NCBI GenBank assembly: GCA_905215755.1
Contig: CAJMRE010000033.1
Location: 1 to 21,409 of the forward strand
DNA from: an uncultured bacterium
Lineage (GTDB): Bacteria > Actinomycetota > Coriobacteriia > Coriobacteriales > Coriobacteriaceae
DNA length: 21,409 nucleotides
Direction of reading: 5' to 3'
The notes under the pieces were generated by a model that ran no database searches, was not told where the DNA came from, and saw only the letters and a list, made by a program, of their open reading frames with translations. Of this stretch, positions 1-5,462 are shown piece by piece. The translations under genes and the position numbers were made by a program. How positions within the stretch are numbered: position 1 is the stretch's first letter; every line of letters begins with the position of its first letter.

Positions 1-606
1 CCCGCGCGTGAGCGCCGCCGCCCTGCGGGGCCCGGCGTCGGCCACCGACCAGGCCCCGCCGAGGGATGCCATGAGCCTCAGCTGGGGCCCGTCGGACAGG
101 TCGACCAGTGCCTCGAAGGCGGGGCACGATTCCAGCAGGATGCTGCGCAGCCGGTTCTTATTCCTAGTGTTCTCGCAGGTCAGGAAGTTCCTCTGGGCGG
201 CCAGCGCCCTCGCCGCCGCGATCGTCGGACCTGGGTCTCCGACCGGCAGGAGCGCGTCGGGGATGCCAAGCGCCGTCTTCGCGATGACCATCGCGTCTCG
301 CTCGTCGGTCTTGGCGTCGCCGGCGAAGAGCCTGGCGGCCCCGTGCGCCGCGAGTCCCGGCAGGTACGCCGCCGACATCCCGGCTACCCTGGCGCGCGCG
401 AGCGCGAGGGCGCCTATGTTGCGCGACTGGTCGACGACCACGAGCGCGTCGGGGAAGCGGCCGAACAGCGAGTCCAGGTCTCCCTCCCTGTTCGCGACGG
501 GGGCGCTCAGCAGCACTTCGCCGTCTCGGGTCGCGACACATGCCCAGTGGGACGATTTCCCGACATCGAGCCCGATGACGGCTTCCGGCATTCTAGTTGG
601 TGCCAC
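1..606 (-). CDS. IS110-family transposase, N-terminal part (runs off left edge)
   Basis: This is the first 202 codons of a DEDD-type transposase that catalyses bridge-RNA-guided insertion and excision of IS110-family elements; the C-terminal Tnp_20 domain with the catalytic serine would lie beyond position 1. The N-terminal RuvC-like fold is visible: IGLDVGKSSHWACV gives the first Asp (about residue 14) and GDAKTDERDA gives the last two (about 101 and 104). The second acidic position, usually Glu, reads VVVDQ, so it is Asp here. I chose a GTG start at 606 because GGAGG (plus 615-619 as cctcc) sits 8 nt before it; the in-frame ATG at 591 has no good ribosome site. The frame is open to the window edge. 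The family call is firm; whether the element is complete cannot be seen. Confidence 0.88.
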   Translation of the reverse strand, partial: MAPTRMPEAVIGLDVGKSSHWACVATRDGEVLLSAPVANREGDLDSLFGRFPDALVVVDQSRNIGALALARARVAGMSAAYLPGLAAHGAARLFAGDAKTDERDAMVIAKTALGIPDALLPVGDPGPTIAAARALAAQRNFLTCENTRNKNRLRSILLESCPAFEALVDLSDGPQLRLMASLGGAWSVADAGPRRAAALTRG

Positions 607-874
607 GGTGGTATCCTCCAATCGGTAGGCCGATCGGAACCCCTCCCCGCGACACCCACATTACCTGGCCGTGGCGCTTGCGCCCGGCAGTTTCCTATCA
701 GTCGTCCGGAGCGGCGAGCGCCCCCGGTGGCAACACCCCCCGGGCCCTCTACGGGGCAGGGGGGTGTTGCCACCGGGGGCGCCCGATCGGCGGCCCCTCG
801 GGGCTTGCCCGTATCGTAGGCAATGCGCCGAATGCTCGCCATCGAATTTTATCGATAGCCTATTTCAGACTGTA
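607..874. other. Non-coding stretch behind the transposase start; candidate IS110 end and bridge-RNA region
   Basis: No credible gene is present. In IS110-group elements the non-coding DNA between the element's left end and the transposase start encodes the bridge RNA, and this stretch occupies that position relative to the minus-strand transposase. It is very G+C rich and holds a long perfect inverted repeat (718-782) and two copies of the octamer CCGATCGG (near 630-637 and 783-790). IS110 elements usually lack terminal inverted repeats, so the boundary with the pilin pseudogene cannot be placed by eye. Assignment to the element is an inference from position. Confidence 0.4.
718..782. repeat. 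Perfect 24-bp inverted repeat with 17-nt loop
   Basis: The arms 718-741 and 759-782 are exact reverse complements over 24 bp. The loop 742-758 can add a small inner GCCC/GGGC stem. Each arm holds the core GGTGGCAACACC or its complement, flanked by C or G runs. No T-tract follows on either strand, so it does not look like an ordinary intrinsic terminator. It could be a structural part of a bridge RNA, an insertion target hairpin, or a dispersed palindromic repeat. Confidence 0.9.
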
Positions 875-881
875 ATGGGGT

Positions 882-902
882 GGGTATCTCCTAGGAATAC
901 CC
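882..902 (+). other. Leader hairpin of copy 1, matched in copy 2
   Basis: GGGTAT (882-887) pairs with ATACCC (897-902) around a 9-nt loop, just upstream of the prepilin cleavage-site codons. The exactly aligned segment of copy 2 (2661-2681) forms GGGTCG/CGACCC with the same loop length, so two base pairs differ in a compensatory way. Confidence 0.5.
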
Positions 903-1124
903 GCCTCCGAGGCCAAGGAGCCATCGAGTACGTTCTGGTCATCGCGATTATCGTCCTGGTTGTGATGATAGCCGGCCCTTGGGTCTCGTCGGCAATCAGG
1001 AACCAGTTCAACACGGTGGCGGGAGTATTGGTAAACGGGACAGCAGGTGGGACTTGGGAACCGAGCGGTTCCGGCAGCGGTAACGGCGCGGGTTCCGCGA
1101 CCGTCCAGGCGGCGCTCGCCAAGG

Positions 1125-1146
1125 ACGCGAAGGACACGCGAAGGAC
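1125..1146 (+). repeat. 11-bp perfect tandem duplication (frameshifting)
   Basis: ACGCGAAGGAC occurs twice in a row (1125-1135 and 1136-1146). The intact paralogue has a single copy at the aligned position, so the duplication is the lesion that breaks the first pilin gene. Slippage could in principle remove it precisely. Confidence 0.92.
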
Positions 1147-1861
1147 TGGACCCTCGGTGAGCAGAAGGCAGTTGCCGAGGACATCGCCGCCAAGGGCGAG
1201 GCGTCGCCCGCCTACGCCAAGGCGAAGGCCGCGATGGATGCCGGCACCGAGTTCTCGATGAAGCTCACCGATGGCAAGACGCTGACTTACCGCATTATCG
1301 GCATCAATCATGATGACCCTGCAGGCGGATCCGGCAAGGCGGGCCTCACGTTCCTCACCACCACGACGGGCATTTGGTCCCCCATGAACGCGATTGACAC
1401 CAACGCCGGCGGTTGGGAGAAGTCTGAACTCCGTCAGAAAATGAACTCCGGCAAGATCTGGAATCTGATGCCCTCCGATTTCCAGTCCAAGGTGAAGGCC
1501 GTCAAAAAGCTATCGAACAATGTCGGGGGCGGTGATGAGAACAAGAACGCCGCCGTGACGGCTACCTTGGACAAGCTGTTCCTGCTCAGCTACTCTGAGA
1601 TCGCCCCCCACCTCCTATTGGGCATCCTATCCCTGGACTTCCTCCGAGGGCACCCAGTACGAGGCCTTCAAAGGCAAGGTGACGGAGAACTATAATCCCA
1701 ACTCTGCCATTGCCATTGGCAGCGGTTGGTGGGAGCGTTCGGTGTTTCCGAACGCCTCGAAGGGCTTCCTCCATGTCGACAGCAGCGGCAATCCGTCGGA
1801 CAGCAACTCCGCGCCGGGCTGGTTTTGCGTCTCCCCCGCCTGGTGATTCTAGCTTGTCTAG

Positions 1862-2046
1862 CGCAAAGCCCGCGTTACCCCGCGCGTGCTTTCTTTTGGC
1901 GACCGAACGAACGGCTTCAGGTTCATGGCACGGGTAGTCGGATTGAAGAGAAATGGGGTCATACAGCGGCTCTCAGAGCGCCTGCCGCACTCCCCCGCCA
2001 TTACCTCTGCTGCGTCCTCGTATAGAGTCCATCCTGCTTGGTGTTT
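1862..2046 (+). repeat. Conserved 3' flank, copy 1
   Basis: This non-coding block follows the pilin pseudogene and aligns without gaps to 3592-3776. Over 1921-2040 I count 13 differences in 120 positions (about 89% identity). The best-conserved core, around 1960-1990, is identical in both copies. A nested hairpin can form: AATGG (1952-1956) with CCATT (1998-2002), GCGGC (1966-1970) with GCCGC (1984-1988), and an inner GCTC/GAGC. In the two open frames I checked most differences would change amino acids, so it is probably not coding. Confidence 0.85.
1864..1897 (+). terminator. Degenerate intrinsic terminator after the pilin pseudogene
   Basis: AAAGC (1865-1869) pairs with GCTTT (1888-1892) and CGCG (1871-1874) with CGCG (1881-1884), with an interior mismatch loop, followed by CTTTT. 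It aligns with the perfect terminator after copy 2 (offset 1730) and looks like an eroded version of it. Confidence 0.5.
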
Positions 2047-2114
2047 CGAGTTCGGGGCGTATACGGTGGGTGGATAATGGATTCACTTCGATGACGGCGT
2101 TTACGGGAGCGACC

Positions 2115-2342
2115 ATGGCGATGCGCGAGATCGCGGTCAAGTTCGATGAGGGCGAAATGGCCTTGATTCAGGGCCATGCGGACGCCACGGGCATGACCTT
2201 TTCCGAGTTCGTGAGAAGGGCCGCGTTCGAGAAGGCTGAGGACATGGCGGACATCGAGGCCTACAACGAGGCTTTGGACGGGGACGGCGGCACTCGCTAC
2301 CCGATGGAAGAGGTCGTGCGCATGGCGGTGGAGGCTGAGTGA
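2115..2342 (+). CDS. Small RelB/ribbon-helix-helix-like antitoxin, orphan
   Basis: This 75-residue protein has the plan of RelB/DUF6290-type antitoxins: a short N-terminal strand (REIAVKFDEGE, about 4-14), then two helices (about 14-27 and TFSEFVRRAAFEKAED, 28-43) forming a ribbon-helix-helix DNA-binding dimer, then an acidic tail that would bind a toxin. I chose ATG 2115 because GGGAG (2105-2109) lies 5 nt upstream; ATG 2091 has no ribosome site and ATG 2121 is the next option. No RelE/ParE toxin frame follows: a strong terminator comes within 50 bp. It stands alone between two pilin copies, so it may be a solitary transcriptional regulator or a remnant of a toxin-antitoxin pair. The family call rests on pattern only. 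Confidence 0.72.
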   Translation: MAMREIAVKFDEGEMALIQGHADATGMTFSEFVRRAAFEKAEDMADIEAYNEALDGDGGTRYPMEEVVRMAVEAE

Positions 2343-2387
2343 TTGTCCACACGCGTTGTCTGTCTCGGCTCTAAAGGCTTCTCTTGG

Positions 2388-2422
2388 GCGGGGTTCGGCT
2401 TATAGCCGGGTCCCGCTTTTTT
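2388..2422 (+). terminator. Intrinsic terminator after the antitoxin gene
   Basis: A 12-bp stem (2388-2399 with 2405-2416), including three G-U pairs, closes a TTATA loop and is followed directly by six T (2417-2422). Confidence 0.85.
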
Positions 2423-2543
2423 GCGGCTTTCAGTTGTCTTTCTGAAGGTATGAAATGGCTGCCTCGATATGAATACGGTCGGCATTCGAAGCGGACGTTA
2501 TAGCCGCGCTAATAGCGCATGACTTTCTCCCCTGCCGTCATCG

Positions 2544-2558
2544 TTGCCGCAGCGGCAA
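2544..2558. promoter_or_regulatory. 15-bp palindrome, possible operator
   Basis: TTGCCGC and GCGGCAA flank a single A, forming a perfect dyad 72 bp before the pilin start codon. Its position and symmetry fit a dimeric repressor site, and a ribbon-helix-helix protein is encoded just upstream. No second copy was seen in the window, so the role is inferred. Confidence 0.35.
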
Positions 2559-2629
2559 GACCGTTGCAAATACCTGGAATAGCCCTACGCTCGGCTCGTA
2601 TTGCAAACTCCGAATGAAGGGAGCCGTAT

Positions 2630-3580
2630 ATGCATGCAGCGGCAATTAACCTTCGGGGGGGGGTCGCTTCTGAAACGACCCGCTTCCGAGGGCAATCAAT
2701 TATCGAGTACGTCCTGATCATTGCCGTCATCGGCCTGGTCATCGTGTTCGCGGGACCCGGCGTGGCCGGAGCCATCCGAAACCAGTCCAACCTGGTCGGC
2801 AACACGGTGAACAATGGGACGGTCGGCGGCGTCGAGGGAGGCGCGTCCGGTGGCGGCTCCGCAGGCGCCGATTCCGCGGCCGTCCAGGTGGCCATCGCCA
2901 AGGACGCGAAGGACTGGACCCTCGACGAGCAGGAGGCGGTTGCCAAAGACATTGCCAAGAACGGTACATCGTCTATCGCCTACGCCAAGGCCAAGGCCGC
3001 CATGGATGCCGGCACCAAGTTCTCGATGAAGCTGACCAATGGCAAGACGCTCGAGTACCGTATCATCGGCATCAACCACGACGACTTGGCCGATGGTAGC
3101 GGCATGGCAGGCTTGACGTTCGAGGCGACCGACTCTGCCTTGGGTAGCCAGAGAATGAACGCTACGGACACCAATGCCGGTGGTTGGGATAAGTCCGAGC
3201 TCCGTACCCGCCTCAACAGCGGTGACCTCTGGTTGCTCCTGCCCAGCGAGCTCCAGTCAAAGGTGAAACCCGTCACAAAGACAACCGATAACGTTGGCGG
3301 TAACGGGGGCGGTGCCCCCTCGGCGACGACCGACAAGGTTTTTCTGCTCTCGGCAACCGAAGTATACGGGGATATGCAATCTGACGGCATCCAGTACGAG
3401 TGCTACAAATCCAAGGGCGTGACGAGGTCGAACTATTCCGGTGCATCAGGCTATAGCCACTGGACTCGTTCCGTGAGACCGCGCAGCTCCACATCCTTTC
3501 GCTATGTTCAAAGCGGCGGTATTTGCTACAGCTACAGCGCGACGGACTCGTTTTATGTCCTCCCCGCTTTCTGCTTCTGA
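2630..3580 (+). CDS. Flp-type prepilin fused to a C-terminal DUF6273/lectin-like domain (copy 2, intact)
   Basis: This 316-residue protein is probably an exported pilus subunit or tip adhesin. Residues 1-21 form a short leader ending in FRG; the mature protein would start QSIIEY, with the Glu+5 and Tyr+6 typical of Flp (Tad) pilins, and a hydrophobic helix runs to about 46. A Gly/Ala/Ser linker follows (about 65-85), then a charged helical segment. From about 130 comes a DUF6273-like domain (YRIIGINHDD, NAGGWDKSEL, HWTRSV, FYVLPAF), whose W-RS-P and PAF ends recall formylglycine-enzyme/C-type-lectin folds. True Flp pilins are far shorter, so the fusion is unusual. AAGGGAG at 2617-2623, 6 nt before ATG, fixes the start. 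A nine-G tract at 2655-2663 lies in codons 9-12. No pilus assembly genes are nearby. The pilin motif is clear; the adhesin role is inferred. Confidence 0.85.
   Translation: MHAAAINLRGGVASETTRFRGQSIIEYVLIIAVIGLVIVFAGPGVAGAIRNQSNLVGNTVNNGTVGGVEGGASGGGSAGADSAAVQVAIAKDAKDWTLDEQEAVAKDIAKNGTSSIAYAKAKAAMDAGTKFSMKLTNGKTLEYRIIGINHDDLADGSGMAGLTFEATDSALGSQRMNATDTNAGGWDKSELRTRLNSGDLWLLLPSELQSKVKPVTKTTDNVGGNGGGAPSATTDKVFLLSATEVYGDMQSDGIQYECYKSKGVTRSNYSGASGYSHWTRSVRPRSSTSFRYVQSGGICYSYSATDSFYVLPAFCF
2655..2663 (+). repeat. Nine-G homopolymer in the pilin leader
   Basis: Nine consecutive G fall within codons for Arg-Gly-Gly-Val near the start of the intact pilin gene. Gain or loss of one or two G would shift the frame before the pilin helix. 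In copy 1 the aligned stretch (877-884) is interrupted by a T. Confidence 0.9.
2661..2681 (+). other. Leader hairpin of copy 2
   Basis: GGGTCG (2661-2666) pairs with CGACCC (2676-2681) around a 9-nt loop, at the same place relative to the prepilin cleavage site as the hairpin at 882-902. The 5' arm includes the last three bases of the G tract. Confidence 0.5.
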
Positions 3581-3591
3581 TCTCTTTCATC

Positions 3592-3776
3592 GCAAAGCCC
3601 TCGCAATCCTGCGAGGGCTTTTCTTTTGGCGATTACTCAAACAATTCGAGGTTCATTGTACAGGTAATCGGGTTGAGGAGAAATGGGGGCATACAGCGGC
3701 TCTCAGAGCGCCTGCCGCACTTCCCCGCCATTACCTTTGCGGCATCCTCGTATGGAGTCCATCCTGGTTGGCGTTT
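3592..3776 (+). repeat. Conserved 3' flank, copy 2
   Basis: This is the second copy of the block at 1862-2046, at a constant offset of 1730. It begins with the pilin terminator and continues about 150 bp past it, ending where the two sequences stop resembling each other near 3776. The nested hairpin (3682-3732) has the same arms as in copy 1. The conservation of non-coding DNA here exceeds that of the C-terminal coding parts of the two pilin genes. Confidence 0.85.
3594..3627 (+). terminator. Intrinsic terminator after the intact pilin gene
   Basis: An 11-bp perfect stem (3595-3605 with 3610-3620) with an ATCC loop is followed by a T-rich tract. It begins 14 nt after the pilin stop codon and would end its transcript. 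It also starts the block repeated after copy 1. Confidence 0.93.
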
Positions 3777-3820
3777 TGTTGTAACCGCTCACTTGTCCAC
3801 AGATCAAGTGAACTGCTGGA

Positions 3821-3888
3821 ATAAATACAGCGACACACTAGTTCGTTACAGTCGCCATATCTGCGTAAATCGCCGCGATAAATACAGC
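3821..3888. repeat. Direct repeat ATAAATACAGC, 57-bp spacing
   Basis: Two exact 11-bp copies lie at 3821-3831 and 3878-3888. The DNA between is not otherwise repeated as far as I can see. The role is unknown; two copies are too few for an array. Confidence 0.6.
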
Positions 3889-4018
3889 CTGTACTCGTCT
3901 GTATACCAGCTACGCGTATGTAGATTCATGTCGCGTTAATAAATCGGCTCAAGCGCGTGCAAAACGCGCAAGTAACCGCAAAAAGCGATTATCGCGCAGG
4001 TAGATTTTTGGCACCCTG

Positions 4019-4048
4019 TTGCTTAATCAAAATTAAGCAATTGCTTAA
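4019..4048. repeat. Triple TTGCTTAA half-site palindromes
   Basis: TTGCTTAA occurs at 4019-4026, inverted at 4033-4040 and again direct at 4041-4048. The first pair makes a 9-bp stem with a CAAA loop; the last two make an uninterrupted 16-bp palindrome. The arrangement suits a dimeric DNA-binding protein, or a recombination site next to the tRNA gene. There is no T-tract suited to termination. Confidence 0.6.
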
Positions 4049-4050
4049 AA

Positions 4051-4081
4051 CAAAAAAGGTCAGGCACTAGGTGCCTGACCT
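4051..4081 (-). terminator. Intrinsic terminator of tRNA-Pro
   Basis: An 11-bp perfect stem (4057-4067 with 4071-4081) closes a 3-nt loop. On the minus strand it is followed by six T, then G and TTTT. It starts 9 nt past the CCA end of the tRNA. Confidence 0.92.
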
Positions 4082-4090
4082 GCAAACTTC

Positions 4091-4167
<77 letters not shown>

Positions 4168-4209
4168 AAGCTTTTGTTTGTTGCTCTGCTCTCGCTCGCA
4201 ACAGGGAGT

Positions 4210-4239
4210 ATATTAACCCGAAACTTTAGCCTTGTGCAA
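4210..4239 (-). promoter_or_regulatory. Likely promoter of tRNA-Pro
   Basis: On the minus strand TTGCAC (plus 4234-4239) is followed after 18 nt by TAATAT (plus 4210-4215), a fair sigma-70 pair. Transcription would start near 4203, about 35 nt before the mature tRNA. It lies in the 80-bp gap after coaBC, where no clear coaBC terminator is visible. Confidence 0.5.
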
Positions 4240-4247
4240 GAACTTTT

Positions 4248-5459
4248 TTATAAATTTTGAAGCAAGTCCAAAATTGTATCTGCGAGCTGGGGTTTTGTTA
4301 GCACGGGAAGTTCTTGCGTGCCCGCTTTGCTCACGATCCAGGCCTTGTTGGTATCGGTTCCAAAGCCCGAATCGGCGCGCGAGACATCGTTGGCGATAAT
4401 GGCATCGCAACCCTTGCGCGCAAGCTTGCGCTGCGCGTACTCCACGACGTTATCGGTCTCGGCCGCAAAGCCGATCACGCACCGCTCTCCCTTTTGGCGC
4501 GAGAGCTCGGCCAAAATATCGACCGTCTCGACCAGTTCGATGCGATCCAGGCGCTCGTTGGCCTTTTTGAGCTTATGGTCGGCAGGGGTCGCGGGGGTGT
4601 AGTCGGCGACAGCGGCCGCACAAATGGCCGCATCAGCCGTCTGAAAGGCGCTCAGCGCTGCCTGCAGCATCTCTTCGGCGGTCTGCACGCGCACGCACTC
4701 CACGCCGTGGGGAACATCGAGCGATGTCGGCCCCAGCACAAGCGTGACCGCAGCACCGCGGCGAGCGGCCTCCCCCGCCAGGGCGATGCCCATCTTGCCC
4801 GACGACCGGTTTCCGATGAAGCGTACGGGGTCGATCGGCTCGTGCGTGGGGCCGGCGGTGATCACGATTCGCTTGCCCGCAAGGTATTGCGGGACGGGGT
4901 TCAGCACCTCGCAGATGGCCTCGACGATGTCCTCGGGCTCGTTCATGCGTCCCGTGTCCACGTCGCCGCAGGCAAGGTAGCCGCTGCCGGGTCCCACCAC
5001 ATGGACACCACGCTCGCGCAGCGTGGCCATGTTGGCCTGCGTCGCCGGCGCCTTCCACATGCCGTTGTTCATAGCGGGTGCGATCACGATGGGTCGCGGC
5101 GTCGCAAGCAGCGTGGTGGAGATGAGGTCATCGGCGATACCGTTTGCCATCTTGGCGATGATATTGGCCGTCGCGGGCGCCACGACCACCAGATCGGGCT
5201 CCTGCGCCAGCGAAATGTGGTGGATGGGGTCGGAGGGATCGTCGAATAGGCCCACGGCAACGGGCTCGTTGGTGAGCGCGCGGAAGGTAAGCGGCCCCAC
5301 GAACTCCGTGGCATGCTCGCTCATAACGACCTTGACGCGCGCGCCGCGCTTTTGCAGCAGGCGCACGATATTGCACGACTTATAGGCGGCGATCCCGCCG
5401 GTAATGCCCAGCAGGATCGTTTTTCCCTCAAGTTGCATTGAATTGTTGGATGCCGTCAT
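4248..5459 (-). CDS. coaBC: Bifunctional phosphopantothenoylcysteine decarboxylase / phosphopantothenate-cysteine ligase
   Basis: This 403-residue enzyme carries out two steps of coenzyme A synthesis: it joins cysteine to 4'-phosphopantothenate and decarboxylates the product to 4'-phosphopantetheine. The N-terminal flavin-binding CoaC half (about 12-185) shows GITGGIAAYKS, the catalytic His in DPIHHISL (about 80-81), PAMNNGMW (Asn about 131) and the active Cys in GYLACGD (about 164). The CoaB half (about 195-403) shows TAGPTHEPIDPVRFIGNRSSGKMG, here noted as residues 201-224, then AAAVADY (281-287) and a Lys-rich site near 296-299. Length is normal for the family. The start at 5459 has AAGGAAG 8 nt upstream and lies 3 nt after the stop of the zinc-ribbon gene. 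It is the last protein gene of the run. Confidence 0.97.
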   Translation of the reverse strand: MTASNNSMQLEGKTILLGITGGIAAYKSCNIVRLLQKRGARVKVVMSEHATEFVGPLTFRALTNEPVAVGLFDDPSDPIHHISLAQEPDLVVVAPATANIIAKMANGIADDLISTTLLATPRPIVIAPAMNNGMWKAPATQANMATLRERGVHVVGPGSGYLACGDVDTGRMNEPEDIVEAICEVLNPVPQYLAGKRIVITAGPTHEPIDPVRFIGNRSSGKMGIALAGEAARRGAAVTLVLGPTSLDVPHGVECVRVQTAEEMLQAALSAFQTADAAICAAAVADYTPATPADHKLKKANERLDRIELVETVDILAELSRQKGERCVIGFAAETDNVVEYAQRKLARKGCDAIIANDVSRADSGFGTDTNKAWIVSKAGTQELPVLTKPQLADTILDLLQNL

Positions 5460-5462
5460 CGT

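Larger units (their letters stand above)
875..1846 (+). pseudogene. Frameshifted Flp-type prepilin with C-terminal DUF6273/lectin-like domain (copy 1)
   Basis: This is a decayed paralogue of the gene at 2630-3580. It opens with a class IVb prepilin site, RGQGAIEYVL (Glu+5, Tyr+6 after the cleaved Gly), a hydrophobic helix, then a Gly/Ser linker, a helical segment and a DUF6273-like domain (GINHDDPAGG, NAGGWEKSEL). Two lesions break it. An 11-bp perfect tandem duplication at 1125-1146 moves frame 2 to frame 1. A run of six C at 1604-1609 is one base too long and moves it again. Correcting both restores about 319 residues ending in GWFCVSPAW and a TGA at 1844-1846, close to the intact copy's 316. 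The ATG at 875 has no clear ribosome site, so the 5' end is uncertain and may have been altered by the neighbouring insertion element. Restored product: surface pilin-like adhesin, by inference. Confidence 0.82.
2343..2629. other. Intergenic region upstream of the intact pilin gene
   Basis: No gene is visible. The stretch holds the terminator of the antitoxin gene (2388-2422), a 15-bp palindrome (2544-2558) and the ribosome site AAGGGAG (2617-2623) of the pilin gene. It shares no obvious similarity with the region upstream of the first pilin copy. I could not place a convincing -35/-10 pair. Confidence 0.5.
3777..4050. other. Gene-free region between pilin locus and tRNA
   Basis: No credible gene is seen. 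The sequence is lower in G+C than its surroundings and holds two exact copies of ATAAATACAGC 57 bp apart (3821-3831 and 3878-3888) and a cluster of TTGCTTAA half-sites (4019-4048). Together with the pilin 3' flank and the tRNA terminator it makes up a gap of about 510 bp between the pilin stop and tRNA-Pro. Confidence 0.6.

Noticed and set aside
507..842. Minus-strand open frame across the 24-bp inverted repeat
   Set aside because: It only reads through the palindrome, giving the same peptide twice in a mirrored setting, and overlaps the transposase start in another frame.
875..3776. A diversity-generating retroelement inside the window
   Set aside because: No reverse transcriptase, accessory gene or template repeat is present; only the target-like fold and tail divergence hint at it, so it is kept as a hypothesis to test outside the window.
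3821..3888. CRISPR-like array from the ATAAATACAGC repeats
   Set aside because: Only two 11-bp copies exist, far too short and too few, and no cas genes are near.
3523..3939. Plus-strand open frame of 138 codons across the pilin 3' end and flank
   Set aside because: It starts inside the pilin gene in another frame; the flank's repeat copy at 1886-2077 differs mainly at residue-changing positions, which argues against coding.
4314..5249. Long plus-strand open frame (311 codons) opposite coaBC
   Set aside because: It is the antisense shadow of a high-G+C gene; its composition (rich in Gly, Arg, His) has no family features and coaBC is unmistakable.
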